Source: Gemmatimonadaceae bacterium (lineage in GTDB: Bacteria; Gemmatimonadota; Gemmatimonadetes; Gemmatimonadales; Gemmatimonadaceae). Taken from it: a stretch of 56,500 nucleotides of DNA. Below, one piece after another: positions 32,731 through 41,983 of this stretch (the first letter of the stretch is position 1; every line of letters begins with the position of its first letter). The position numbers were made by a program, and so were the translations under genes. Under the pieces are notes generated by a model. It worked only from the letters and a program-made list of their open reading frames with translations. It had not been told where the DNA came from and ran no database searches. The stretch covers positions 1 to 56,500 of the forward strand of contig JADYYN010000239.1 in the NCBI GenBank assembly GCA_020853635.1, given 5' to 3'.

Positions 32731-35703
32731 CTACATCGCGATCTTCTTCTCCGGCACCTTCGCCTTCGGATCCAACAGCGGTTTTCTCGAACGCAGGTGC
32801 TCTTCCATCTTGAGCCGCGGCACGCCGTCCTGCATCCACTCCGGCGCCGGCTTGCCCTGCAGGAAGTGATCGAACCACTCCTGCATGCGCATCGCGTAAT
32901 CCTTCTGGTTGATCGGACGCGCGAGGCCGTGGTTCTCGCCCACGTACTCGAGCAGCACGACGTCCTTCCCGAGTTCGCGCAGCGTGTTGTAGTACGTGAT
33001 GCCCTGATTGAAGTCCACCGCGCCGTCACGATCGTTGTGCAGGATCATGAACGGGATCTTCAGATCGTTCGCGAAACGGTTGGGTGAGTTGCGCAGGTAG
33101 GCGTCCGGATCCTTGGCGTAGCTCGAGCGGAAGCGCCCCTGACTGGAGATGAAGATCGGCTGGTTGGCCGAGCCCGAGTTCCAATACACGGAGCTGAACA
33201 TCGACACCATGTCGGTGAGCGGTGCGCCGGCGATGGCCGTCTTGAAGATGTTCGTCTGGGTGGTGATGAAGCTGGTCTGGTAGCCGCCCCAGCTGTGGCC
33301 CTGCAGCGCGACGTTCGCCGAATCCACGATGCCTGAGGCGATGGCGGCCTTCACCGCGGGGACCACGCACCACACCGCCGAACGGCCTGGATCATCGAGC
33401 TTGTACGTGATGTCGGGCATGAAGTACGCGTAGCCCTTCGACGTGTACACGCTCGGGTTGGCGTACCGCGTCGCGTTGGGCTGCGCGTACGCATGGAAGC
33501 CCTGCGAGAGCTTCTCATAGATGTAGGTGAGCGTCGGGTACTTCTTGCCTTCCTCGTAACCCGCCGGAAGGAACAGCGCGCCCTGCAGCTTGTCGCCGTT
33601 GTTGTCGCAGGTGTAGTCGATGAGTCGCGCGCCGGCGCTCCACGCCACGTCCTTTTGCTGCGGATTAGCATCAGTCACGCGACGCGTGTTCGTGAGACCG
33701 GCGTCGGCGATGTACCAGTCGGGGAACATGACGAAAGTCTGCCGCGTGAACGCCCACACATCCGTGTCACGCGCCTTGCGGTAGTCCACCTTGTTGTCTT
33801 CCCACGCGAGCGTGCGGGTGCCGCCCTTCATCGCGTCGATCGTGACGAGTCCTTCCTTCTTGGTGCGTTCACCGTAGGTCTCGACGTACATCGGTTTGCT
33901 CAGGTCGATGCCCTTCTCACGGAACGGCGCTGCGACGCGGCCTTGGTACCGCACGCCCGTCGCCTTGCCGTTGCCCGTGATGTTGAGTGCGGCGCCGCCG
34001 GCGACGGGGAAGCGCCACAGGTCCCAGTTGTCGCGCAGGATCACGTAGCGCGAGTCGCGCGACCAGCCGAACGGCGGCGCGGCGGGAGGTTTCACCACGT
34101 TGTGGTCGTCCTCATCGTCCCAGAACGTCGCGGCCACGCCGTCAGTGATGCGCTTCGAGGTGCGGGTGGCGAACTCATAGATGTTCCAGTGGCCGTCATC
34201 GTACCAGGCCGCGCGCGCGCCGTCGGGTGAGAGCAGCTGTTGGAACGCCCCTCCTGGATTCTGGATGCCCTTCGCGATCATGTGCCGCGCGCCCGTCGTC
34301 GCGTCGATCGCGTACAGATCGCGCAGCGCACGGCCGTCGACGCTGGCCTGGCGCTCGTACGGCGTGAGATCCGCGCCGAGCGCCCATTTGTCACTGGTGC
34401 CGACCGCGACCGTGCGTACGTCGTCGTCGGTGAGTTTCACCACCTTGCTCGCCGCTGCGTGGTACACCGACAGGTAGTTGAAGCTCTTGTCCGCATTCTC
34501 CTGCACCTGCTGCTGGCTCTGCAGGCGCGGGTCCTTCCAGTGCCACAGGATCAGCGACGGTGTCTCTTCATCCTGCCGTGCGGGCGCGATCTGACCGCCC
34601 GCGCCTGCGCCGGGGGCGGGCGCGTTGCCACCGCCGCTCACGGGAGCGGCAGTCGAGGCCGGCACCGCGGGTCTCGGTGCGCGCAGTCCGAAGTAGATGG
34701 CTGATTGTGCGTCGTTCCACTTGGGCGATCGGTCCGCGCTGATGACCAAGCCGCCGGTGATGCCGCTGGTCTTTTCGTCGACTGCCACCATCGTGGGCTT
34801 TGTCGCGACCTTGGTCCAGCCGAGCACGGTGCTCAGTGTGTCCTTGGTGGCCGAGTCGATGCGTGTGCGCAGCACGGTAAGCGCATCGCCGCTATCGGCC
34901 CATGTGAGACGGCGATACATCGCCTTGTCGCCGTCCAGTGCGCGTACCACGCCGCTGGTCATGTCGCGGAGTTGTACGCTGTTGCCGAGCATATCACGCT
35001 GATCGATGGTGTAGGCGAGCATCGCGCCCGATTCATCGAATGCGTACTCACCGATGCCGGCGAGTGTGACCGGCGCGCCGCCTGCGAGATCGACGAGCAT
35101 GATCACCGAGCCGCTCGCGGCCGCACCGCCGCCGGTCCCGCCCGCCGGCGCGTCCGGAGGCATGAGTTGCAGCGCGATGACGTTGGAGCGGTCACCGGCG
35201 AATCGGAAGCTGCGCACCCGTTCGAACTCGCGCTTCGTGCCGGTGGTCAGTTCGATCACGCCGAGCTTCGTCGGTAGCGTGCGACGGTCTTTGCGCGCCT
35301 TTTTCGCGTCCTCGGCGGAGGGATAGACCGTGTAGGCGACCCATCTGTTGTTCCCCGAGATCGCGACAGCGGTGCTCCCGAAGCCGCTCGGTGCTTCGCC
35401 GACCGGGATGCGGGTCTCGGTCGCGTTGGCGGCAGTGCTCCGCACCACGAACTCCGCGTCGCCTTCGTTGGGGGCGAGGACGTAGGCGAGGTAGCGGCCG
35501 TCGTTGGAGAGGGTGGGGAAGCGGATGCTCTTCCACGAGAGCAGGTCTTCCATCGTCAGGGCACGCTTGGCCGCGGCGGCCGCCGGCGTCGGCGTTTGTG
35601 CAGCGAGCGGTGTCGCCGTGAGGCCGAGGACGAAGGCGGCGGCGAGGGCGAGGGGGGTCGCGAGTGCACGGTGCTGCGTGCGGCTCGGGGCGAGGGCGGA
35701 CAT
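32731..35703 (-). CDS. Secreted S9-family (prolyl oligopeptidase-like) serine peptidase
   Basis: 990 residues. The signal peptide is about 1-36 (ATPLALAAAFVLGLTATPLAAQ). About 40-720 is a beta-propeller-like region with repeated strand motifs and an Ala/Pro/Gly-rich low-complexity loop near 360. The C-terminal alpha/beta-hydrolase domain contains GHSWGGYQT (catalytic Ser), HNDRDGAVDF (Asp) and GENHGLARP (His). Such enzymes cut short proline-containing or acylated peptides in the periplasm or outside. The ATG at 35703 gives the best signal peptide; an ATG at 35730 would add nine residues. It ends before a strong hairpin at 32687-32708. Confidence 0.9.
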   Translation of the reverse strand: MSALAPSRTQHRALATPLALAAAFVLGLTATPLAAQTPTPAAAAAKRALTMEDLLSWKSIRFPTLSNDGRYLAYVLAPNEGDAEFVVRSTAANATETRIPVGEAPSGFGSTAVAISGNNRWVAYTVYPSAEDAKKARKDRRTLPTKLGVIELTTGTKREFERVRSFRFAGDRSNVIALQLMPPDAPAGGTGGGAAASGSVIMLVDLAGGAPVTLAGIGEYAFDESGAMLAYTIDQRDMLGNSVQLRDMTSGVVRALDGDKAMYRRLTWADSGDALTVLRTRIDSATKDTLSTVLGWTKVATKPTMVAVDEKTSGITGGLVISADRSPKWNDAQSAIYFGLRAPRPAVPASTAAPVSGGGNAPAPGAGAGGQIAPARQDEETPSLILWHWKDPRLQSQQQVQENADKSFNYLSVYHAAASKVVKLTDDDVRTVAVGTSDKWALGADLTPYERQASVDGRALRDLYAIDATTGARHMIAKGIQNPGGAFQQLLSPDGARAAWYDDGHWNIYEFATRTSKRITDGVAATFWDDEDDHNVVKPPAAPPFGWSRDSRYVILRDNWDLWRFPVAGGAALNITGNGKATGVRYQGRVAAPFREKGIDLSKPMYVETYGERTKKEGLVTIDAMKGGTRTLAWEDNKVDYRKARDTDVWAFTRQTFVMFPDWYIADAGLTNTRRVTDANPQQKDVAWSAGARLIDYTCDNNGDKLQGALFLPAGYEEGKKYPTLTYIYEKLSQGFHAYAQPNATRYANPSVYTSKGYAYFMPDITYKLDDPGRSAVWCVVPAVKAAIASGIVDSANVALQGHSWGGYQTSFITTQTNIFKTAIAGAPLTDMVSMFSSVYWNSGSANQPIFISSQGRFRSSYAKDPDAYLRNSPNRFANDLKIPFMILHNDRDGAVDFNQGITYYNTLRELGKDVVLLEYVGENHGLARPINQKDYAMRMQEWFDHFLQGKPAPEWMQDGVPRLKMEEHLRSRKPLLDPKAKVPEKKIAM

Positions 35704-35785
35704 GCGCGGGCTCCGTGGGGACGTGAACATCGAAAGTCGCGCCTCGGTGGCGTGGGCGCAATCGGCCGTGCAAGTTGACGCGTCC

Positions 35786-36904
35786 ATGTACTCCCACTGC
35801 CATCGCTGCGACCGCTCGTTCGGTAGCAACTCCGAGCTACCTCACCTCCCAGTCGGACGACGGATCGCCTTCGATGCGAACCGCGGCCGGCTCTGGGTGA
35901 TCTGTCCCCGATGCGAGCAGTGGAACCTCGCGCCGCTCGATACCCGTTGGGAGGCGATCGAGGACTGCAAGCGGCTGGCCGCCACCGCGGAGAGTCGCGT
36001 CGATGCAACCGGCCTTGGTATCGCGCGCACGGCAGGTGGGTTGACCCTGTTGATCGCGACCGGTGTGTCACGCACCGACATCGCCAACTGGCGCTACGGG
36101 CGTCGCCTCACACACCGCCGGTACATCCTGTGGTGGATCGCGACGGCGTCGGCGCTGCTCATCCTGGCGCTCGGCTGGCTCGTCGGCGTCGAGGCAGGGT
36201 CTGGCGTCGTCGGCTTCACGGTGTTGGCATTCGGCGTCATCTGGTTCCGGCAGCTGTGGGCGAAGCCCCCGCGTCCGTGGGTGCGTGTGCGACGCGCCCG
36301 CGTGCGTCCCGCGCTGGTGTGGGGATGGCAGCTCCACGCGATCCGGTTCGCACCGCCGAAACGCGATTCGCCACCGGTCCTGTTGGTTCCGGATGGCCGT
36401 GGCGAGTCGAGGCTCACCGGTCACGCCGCCGCACGATTCCTCGCCGAGTTCCTCCCGCAGGTGAACGGTGTGGATTGCCTCGACGCGTCCATCGCCGGCG
36501 CGGTCGAGCGGGTGGATCGCGCGGAGCGAGGCGCGGCCTCGTTCGGACTGTCGCGTCGATCGCGACGTCGTCAGGCCGCGCGGAAGTTGCGCAGGAAGCG
36601 ATCCGAGTCGCACGACTCGCCGATCGCGGCGGTGACATCACCCGCCCCGGAGAAGATGCGTCCGTGGGAGAAGCTCGCGGATTCGGCGGACGGTCGCCCG
36701 GTGCTCTCCCTCGCGCCCGAGCTTCGTCTCGCACTGGAGATGGCAGTCACGGAGGAGATGGAGCGTCTCGCGCTCGCCGAGGATGCAATCGCATCGACGG
36801 ATGGGTGGGTGCAGGAGGAGGAGATCGGTGCGATTGCGGACGATCTCACCGTGCCGGATTGGGTGCAGGAGCGGATCGACGCGATGAAGCGGCCCCGGTC
36901 ATGA
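35786..36904 (+). CDS. Membrane protein with N-terminal zinc ribbon, function unknown
   Basis: 372 residues. Near the N-terminus C-H-R-C and later C-P-R-C (within the first 45 residues) make a zinc-ribbon-like pair. Two membrane helices at about 112-155 follow, and the cytoplasmic C-terminal half is highly charged with a basic RRSRRRQAARKLRRKR stretch at about 250-270 and an acidic end. No enzyme family recognised. Divergent from the S9 peptidase gene (82 bases between starts). Confidence 0.65.
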   Translation: MYSHCHRCDRSFGSNSELPHLPVGRRIAFDANRGRLWVICPRCEQWNLAPLDTRWEAIEDCKRLAATAESRVDATGLGIARTAGGLTLLIATGVSRTDIANWRYGRRLTHRRYILWWIATASALLILALGWLVGVEAGSGVVGFTVLAFGVIWFRQLWAKPPRPWVRVRRARVRPALVWGWQLHAIRFAPPKRDSPPVLLVPDGRGESRLTGHAAARFLAEFLPQVNGVDCLDASIAGAVERVDRAERGAASFGLSRRSRRRQAARKLRRKRSESHDSPIAAVTSPAPEKMRPWEKLADSADGRPVLSLAPELRLALEMAVTEEMERLALAEDAIASTDGWVQEEEIGAIADDLTVPDWVQERIDAMKRPRS

Positions 36905-36974
36905 AGCTCTCATCGCGACGTCATCGTCCCGCAATCCCGCCACAACACCACCCTTAGTCGCGGGTGCCACTCTT

Positions 36975-36999
36975 CCTCGCAACTCTCACCCTTGCGAGG
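36975..36999 (+). promoter_or_regulatory. Hairpin covering the ribosome binding site of exbD
   Basis: An eight-base perfect inverted repeat (36975-36982 and 36992-36999) with a nine-base loop. Its 3' arm contains the GAGG Shine-Dalgarno element that sits five bases before the GTG at 37005. Folded, it would hide the site; this suggests regulated translation. Confidence 0.5.
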
Positions 37000-37004
37000 T
37001 TATC

Positions 37005-37415
37005 GTGCACCGTGACCAGACACCGCGCGTCGCACCGGTCCCCAACGTCACGCCGATGATCGACGTGATGTTGGTGCTGCTCTGCATCTTCATGATCGTC
37101 ACACCGGCGCTGACCAACGGCGTCGTCGCGACCCCGCCGGAGGCGGAGCAGCTGCGCGATCACCCGGAGGCGCCGGAGGATCACACGCTGGCCCTCGACG
37201 TGAACGGCGTGATGTATGTCGATCGCGTGCGGGTCGCGGAGTCGGAACTCGCGGAGGTGCTGCGTCGGTCCTTCCCGCCGGGTGCGACCGATCGGGTCCT
37301 GTACGTCCGGGCGCACAAGGAGCTCGAGTACCGCCATGTACGTGATGCACTCGATGTGGCTCGTGAGAGCGGTGTGGCAGTGGTGGGACTCGTGTCGGAA
37401 CAGAAGCGACGGTAG
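37005..37415 (+). CDS. exbD: ExbD/TolR-type biopolymer transport protein
   Basis: 136 residues. The N-terminal VPNVTPMIDVMLVLLCIFMIVTP (about 12-34) is the characteristic membrane helix with the conserved Asp that carries protons. The periplasmic domain follows, with LDVNGVMYVDRVRV. ExbD works with ExbB (and TonB) or TolQ to energise outer-membrane transport. No ExbB, TolQ or TonB gene lies in the window, so this copy is separated from its motor partner. A GTG start with GAGG upstream is used. Confidence 0.9.
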   Translation: MHRDQTPRVAPVPNVTPMIDVMLVLLCIFMIVTPALTNGVVATPPEAEQLRDHPEAPEDHTLALDVNGVMYVDRVRVAESELAEVLRRSFPPGATDRVLYVRAHKELEYRHVRDALDVARESGVAVVGLVSEQKRR

Positions 37416-37476
37416 GGGTGGCGTGGACGCAGTATCTTCTCGAAGCCCTAGCACGGACGGAGCGTACCTCGAGCGC

Positions 37477-38427
37477 ATGACCCACCGATTTCGTCAGATC
37501 GCTTTCGCCGGCCTGGTCATCGTCGTGGCGGCAGGGGCCGCCGCGCTGGCGCTCATCTGGGCCCCCGACCGCAGCGTCGCCGAGCTCTCCGCACGCTGGG
37601 CCCCACCGCCGTCCACCTTCATCCGCGTCGGCGACCACACGCTCCACCTCCGCGACGAAGGCCCGCGCTACTCGCTGCCGCCCATCGTTCTGCTCCACGG
37701 CACGTCCGCCAGCCTGCACACTTGGGACGGTTGGGTCGACTCACTCATCCCCACGCGACGCGTCGTGCGCTTCGACCTGCCGGGTTTCGGTCTCACCGGA
37801 CCCGCGCCCGACGATGACTATCGCATCATCACGTACGCCAAGCTGGTCGTCGCCGTGCTCGATACGCTGCGCATCCCGCGCGCGATCCTCGCCGGCAACT
37901 CCCTTGGCGGGGAGATCGCGGCGCGGGTGAGCAGCCTCGCGCCGGATCGCGTCGCGGCGCTTGGGCTCGTGGACCCCGCAGGATTCCCGATCGACTATGT
38001 GTCGATCCCCATCGGGTTCAAACTGGCGCGCGATCCCGTCGCGGCACCACTGCTCAAGCATGTCCTGCCGCGACACATCGTGCGCTCGAGTGTCGAGAAC
38101 GTCTACGGCGATCCCACGCGCGTCACGGACGCCTTGGTCGATCGATACTTCGAACTCACGCTGCGCGAGGGCAATCGTGCGGCACTGCCGATCCGTTTCG
38201 CACAGGAGTCGAACGGTGCCGACACGGCGTTCTTCTCGGCGATCACCGCGCCCACGCTCATCCTCTGGGGCGACAAGGATCGGCTCATCCCGCCCGACCA
38301 CAGCGCGCGGTGGTTGCGCGCGGTCAAGGGGAGTACACTCGTCCGCTACCCGCAACTCGGTCATGTGCCCCATGAAGAAGGCCCGGCCGAAACGCTCCGC
38401 GACGTACGAAAGTTCCTCGCACGATAG
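37477..38427 (+). CDS. Alpha/beta-hydrolase, membrane-anchored
   Basis: 316 residues with an N-terminal membrane helix (about 8-29). The fold markers are PPIVLLHGTSAS (oxyanion), AGNSLGGEIA (nucleophile Ser), LILWGDKDRLIP (Asp) and QLGHVPHEEGP (His). This is the general hydrolase/haloperoxidase-like family; the substrate is not determined. Sits between exbD and the porin gene, all on the same strand. Confidence 0.85.
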   Translation: MTHRFRQIAFAGLVIVVAAGAAALALIWAPDRSVAELSARWAPPPSTFIRVGDHTLHLRDEGPRYSLPPIVLLHGTSASLHTWDGWVDSLIPTRRVVRFDLPGFGLTGPAPDDDYRIITYAKLVVAVLDTLRIPRAILAGNSLGGEIAARVSSLAPDRVAALGLVDPAGFPIDYVSIPIGFKLARDPVAAPLLKHVLPRHIVRSSVENVYGDPTRVTDALVDRYFELTLREGNRAALPIRFAQESNGADTAFFSAITAPTLILWGDKDRLIPPDHSARWLRAVKGSTLVRYPQLGHVPHEEGPAETLRDVRKFLAR

Positions 38428-38485
38428 CGTATTCGCGCTCGCGGTGCCCTGCCCGCGCGAGGTGCACGCTTGCTAGCATTCGAGC

Positions 38486-39715
38486 ATGAACGCATCACGC
38501 CACGCTTCCCTCGCCCTCGCGCTGCTCGGTGTCTCGCTCGGAGCCCCCTCCGGCGTTCCGCTCTACGCGCAGGACGAACCGCCACTGCGCGGCGAAGCGT
38601 CCGTCCTCACGCTCTCCACGCGCAACGACGTCGCCGTCACGCTCAGCGGATACATCCAGGTCGATGGTCGATGGCTCTCGGGCGCGACACAGCGTCTTCC
38701 CGACGGCATCCTCCTCCGCCGCGCGCGCTTCATCGTCGACGCGGAGCTGCCCACGGGGTGGCATCTGCGGCTCCAGCCTGACTTCGGGCAAGGCCGCGTG
38801 CTCGTGCAGGACGCCTACGCGGGACTCGAACGTGGCGGCCTGACGCTGCGCGCGGGGCGGTTCCGCCCTAACTACGGCGTCGAGCGCATGCAGTCCTCGA
38901 GCACGTTGCTCTTCCCGGAACGTTCGCTGATCAACTCACTCGTGCCGAGTCGATCGTTGGGCGCGCAACTGCGCTGGAACCGCGGCGCGTGGACCGTGAC
39001 CACCGGCGGGTTCTGCACGCCGATCGGCACGGACGCCGCAGCCATCGACACCGACGGTGACGTCGAGGCGACGATCGGATCCGGGCACGACCTGCTGCTT
39101 CGGACGGCGTGGGCGTGGCGGCGCGAGGCACGGTACATCGACGCACAGGTCTCATGGCTCGAAGGTCGCGAGCGCGGCTCACTCGAATCACCGGCGATGG
39201 CGCGCATTCTCACCGTGGGGCAACAGCCCATCGCGGCCTTCCGGAACGATGGCAGCGTCGTGGGCACGGTCACGTCGGCCGGCACACGTCGCCGCGCGTC
39301 GGCGGGGGCTGTGGTCGGGTCGGGTCGGTCTATGCTCGCACTCGAAGGCGCGCTGCTCTCGCAACGCGGTGCCTTGAACGGCGTGGACGGTACCGTAATG
39401 ACCATGGGATACGTCGTGCGCAGCAATCGTGTGTGGAACGGCCGGCAGCTTCCGTCGCAGGAGATCCAGCCTGACTCACCGCGCGGGGCGATCGAGTTCG
39501 GCCTGCGCGCCGGCGCACTCGGCACTTGGGGCGACGGCGCGGGTACGCTGCTCAGTGCACGGTCCCAACGACGCGCCACCAGCGCCGGACTGGCGCTGGG
39601 GTGGATCCCGGGCACGCTCACGCGCATGTCGGTCGCCTACGACGTCACGGCGACGGATCGGTTGCGCCGGGTGCGGGAACACGCGCTGATGGTGCGGGTG
39701 CAGCAGGGGTTCTAG
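38486..39715 (+). CDS. Phosphate-selective-type porin (OprO/OprP family)
   Basis: 409 residues. Signal peptide about 1-29 (ending PLYAQ). The body shows alternating beta strands, with LSGYIQVDGRWL near the start and the RRARFIVDAEL and LRLQPDFGQG segments typical of the family's first strands. It ends in a C-terminal aromatic (QQGF), the outer-membrane assembly signal. Probably forms a barrel for anions such as phosphate or polyphosphate. Starts 58 bases after the hydrolase; ends 37 bases before the HMG-CoA reductase gene. Confidence 0.82.
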   Translation: MNASRHASLALALLGVSLGAPSGVPLYAQDEPPLRGEASVLTLSTRNDVAVTLSGYIQVDGRWLSGATQRLPDGILLRRARFIVDAELPTGWHLRLQPDFGQGRVLVQDAYAGLERGGLTLRAGRFRPNYGVERMQSSSTLLFPERSLINSLVPSRSLGAQLRWNRGAWTVTTGGFCTPIGTDAAAIDTDGDVEATIGSGHDLLLRTAWAWRREARYIDAQVSWLEGRERGSLESPAMARILTVGQQPIAAFRNDGSVVGTVTSAGTRRRASAGAVVGSGRSMLALEGALLSQRGALNGVDGTVMTMGYVVRSNRVWNGRQLPSQEIQPDSPRGAIEFGLRAGALGTWGDGAGTLLSARSQRRATSAGLALGWIPGTLTRMSVAYDVTATDRLRRVREHALMVRVQQGF

Positions 39716-39752
39716 TAGCGACGTCGGCGCGGGACCACCAACTTTCCGACAC

Positions 39753-41039
39753 ATGCCCATCTCCTACGATCGCGCCCGCGAGCTCGCCCTGCGTTTGAGC
39801 CGCGGGCTCTCGCTCGACGTCCTCAAGGATCGCCTCGCGCCGCGTGACCCGGAGCAGCACCCGGCGCCGCCGCGCGTACCCGGCGCCTCGCAGTGGAGCG
39901 CCGAGGCACGCGCGAGCCGGATCGAGTTCCTCGAGGCACGCGCCGGTGAGCTTCCCGCCCTCGATGCACGCGCGGCGGCCGTCGATCCGGCCACGCTTAA
40001 GGGCAACATCGAGAACTACATCGGGATGACGCAGATCCCGACCGGCGTGATCGGACCGCTGCGCATCAACGGATTGCACGCGTCGGGCGACTACTACGTG
40101 CCGCTCGCGACCTCCGAGGGTGCACTCGTCGCGAGCTTCGACCGAGGAGCGCGACTGATCACCGAGTCGGGTGGTGTGGCGACGCTCGTCACGACGGAGC
40201 AGGTGCAGCGCGCGCCGGGCTTCGTGTTCGCGTCGATCGCCGAGGCCGCACTGTTCGCGGCGTGGTGCGTGGAACAGTTCGAGCGCTTCCGCGAGGTGGC
40301 AGCGACTGCGACCAAACATGGCCAGTTGGTGGATATGCAGGCGCACATCGAAGCCAATCACGTCTACCTGATCTTCGCGTTCTACACCGGTGATGCCGCC
40401 GGGCAGAACATGGTCACGTTCTGCACGGCTGCCGTTTGCGCCGATCTGCTCGAACGCACGCCGGTCACCCCGGTCACGTGGTTCCTCGAAGCGAACATGT
40501 CGGGCGACAAGAAGGCGACGGCGCTGAGCTTCATCTCCACCCGCGGTCGCAATGCCACCGCCGAAGTACGGCTACCCGCCGCACTCGTCGAGAAACGACT
40601 GCACACTACGCCGGCGCGCATGGCGCAGTACTGGCGGATGAGCTTCATCGGCGGCGTGCAGAGCGGATCGATCGGCGTGAGCGGGCACATCTCCAACGGT
40701 ATCGCCGCGCTCTTCCTTGCCACGGGACAGGACGTCGCCTGCGTGAGCGAGGCGAGCGTTGGCATCACGCGCATGGAGGTCGAGGACGACGGTTCGCTCT
40801 ACGCCGCGGTGAGTCTGCCCAACCTCATCGTCGGCACGGTGGGTGGCGGCACGCGCCTCCCCACCGCGGCGGAGTGCCTGCGCATCCTCGACTGCATCGG
40901 CGCGGACCGGGCGTCGCGCTTGGCGGAGAGCTGCGCGGCGGTGGCGCTGGCGGGCGAACTCTCCATCGTCGGTGCACTCTGCGCTGGCGACTTCGCGCGG
41001 GCCCACGCGGTGTACGGACGCAGCAAGTCCGGCAAATGA
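39753..41039 (+). CDS. Class I-like hydroxymethylglutaryl-CoA reductase
   Basis: 428 residues. Motifs run in order: ENYIGMTQIPTGVIGPL (87-103), ATSEGALVASFDRG (119-132, catalytic Glu122), TGDAAGQNMVTFCT (212-225), MSGDKKATALSF (catalytic Lys at 253 or 254), ATGQD (Asp327) and a final ARAHAVYGR (His418). All four catalytic positions are present. VGTVGGGTRLPT resembles class I enzymes, while several insertions are unlike eukaryotic or archaeal types. It converts HMG-CoA to mevalonate with NAD(P)H. No other mevalonate-pathway gene is in the window. The stop overlaps the UbiA start (ATGA), tying it to the prenyltransferase. Confidence 0.9.
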   Translation: MPISYDRARELALRLSRGLSLDVLKDRLAPRDPEQHPAPPRVPGASQWSAEARASRIEFLEARAGELPALDARAAAVDPATLKGNIENYIGMTQIPTGVIGPLRINGLHASGDYYVPLATSEGALVASFDRGARLITESGGVATLVTTEQVQRAPGFVFASIAEAALFAAWCVEQFERFREVAATATKHGQLVDMQAHIEANHVYLIFAFYTGDAAGQNMVTFCTAAVCADLLERTPVTPVTWFLEANMSGDKKATALSFISTRGRNATAEVRLPAALVEKRLHTTPARMAQYWRMSFIGGVQSGSIGVSGHISNGIAALFLATGQDVACVSEASVGITRMEVEDDGSLYAAVSLPNLIVGTVGGGTRLPTAAECLRILDCIGADRASRLAESCAAVALAGELSIVGALCAGDFARAHAVYGRSKSGK

Positions 41040-41983
41040 CCACCAAGGCCGATGCGCGTCCTCGCGCGTCGCTGTTGCATCGGCTCGCGGTATATCAGCG
41101 CGAGCGCTTTCCGCTCGCTGCGTATATCCCTCTCATCGCGATCGCGGCCACCGCTGGGATGGCCTGGTCACGCGCCGCTCGCGGTGCGGAAGGGTTTGTA
41201 ACGGGCGCGCACTGGGGCACCGGTGCGCTGACGATGCTGGTGATGTTCTTTCTCCTGCGCGTCGCGGATGAACACAAGGACGCCGCACTCGATCGGGTCG
41301 CGCGTCCTGAGCTCCCGGTGCCGCGTGGTCTCGTCTCGCTCGCCGAGCTGCGGGTGGTCGGCGGGGTGCTCGCGCTCGTCGTCGTCGCATTGAATGCGTG
41401 GGTCGCACCTGCACTGCTGCTTCCGCTGCTCGTCGTCGCGACGTGGGCCGCGCTGATGACCAAGGAGTTCTTCGTCGCCGAGTGGCTGCGGGCGCGGCAC
41501 GGACTGTATCTGCTCAGCCATATGGTGGTGATGCCGCTCATTCTTGGGTACGCGTCCGCAGTGGATTGGCTCGTCGAGAGCGGCGCAGCGCCACGGATGC
41601 TCGCCGTCTTCCTCGCAGCCACGTACGCGAACGGGCTCGTGCTCGAGATCGGCCGGAAGCTGCGTGATCCCGCGGCGGAACGGCCCGGCGTGGAGACCTA
41701 CTCCGCCGTGTGGGGGCGCGGGAACGCCACGGCGCTATGGACGCTCGCCTTGTTCGCAGCGGCGATGCTGACCGCGTGGGCGATGACGGTCGCGGGGCTC
41801 TCAGCCGTGACGAGTTTCGCGGTCGGCATGCTGGCGGCACTACTGCTCGCACTGCCGGCTCGCGCGCTGCTCGCGGGGCGTCCGGGCAGTGGGAAACGGA
41901 TCGAGCGGGTGAGCGGTGTCTGGAACCTGTTCGCATACGTGTTGCTGGCGCTGCCGTGGGCAATGCGCGAGGCCGGGCGATGA
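41036..41983 (+). CDS. UbiA-type membrane prenyltransferase
   Basis: 315 residues with about nine membrane helices. The first aspartate-rich site reads RVADEHKDAALDRVARPELP with the following VPRGLVSLAEL, and the second EIGRKLRDPAAERPGVETYS. These are the two Mg/diphosphate-binding motifs of the UbiA superfamily, in a variant wording (DExxDxxxD; EIGRKxR) shared with little-studied members. It would transfer a prenyl group to an aromatic or polar acceptor at the membrane. It begins four bases inside the HMG-CoA reductase gene and ends four bases inside the dikinase gene. Acceptor unknown. Confidence 0.85.
   Translation: MTTKADARPRASLLHRLAVYQRERFPLAAYIPLIAIAATAGMAWSRAARGAEGFVTGAHWGTGALTMLVMFFLLRVADEHKDAALDRVARPELPVPRGLVSLAELRVVGGVLALVVVALNAWVAPALLLPLLVVATWAALMTKEFFVAEWLRARHGLYLLSHMVVMPLILGYASAVDWLVESGAAPRMLAVFLAATYANGLVLEIGRKLRDPAAERPGVETYSAVWGRGNATALWTLALFAAAMLTAWAMTVAGLSAVTSFAVGMLAALLLALPARALLAGRPGSGKRIERVSGVWNLFAYVLLALPWAMREAGR

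Noticed and set aside
39753-41039. A full mevalonate pathway cluster
   Set aside because: Only the reductase is present; no synthase, kinase or decarboxylase of the pathway is in the window.
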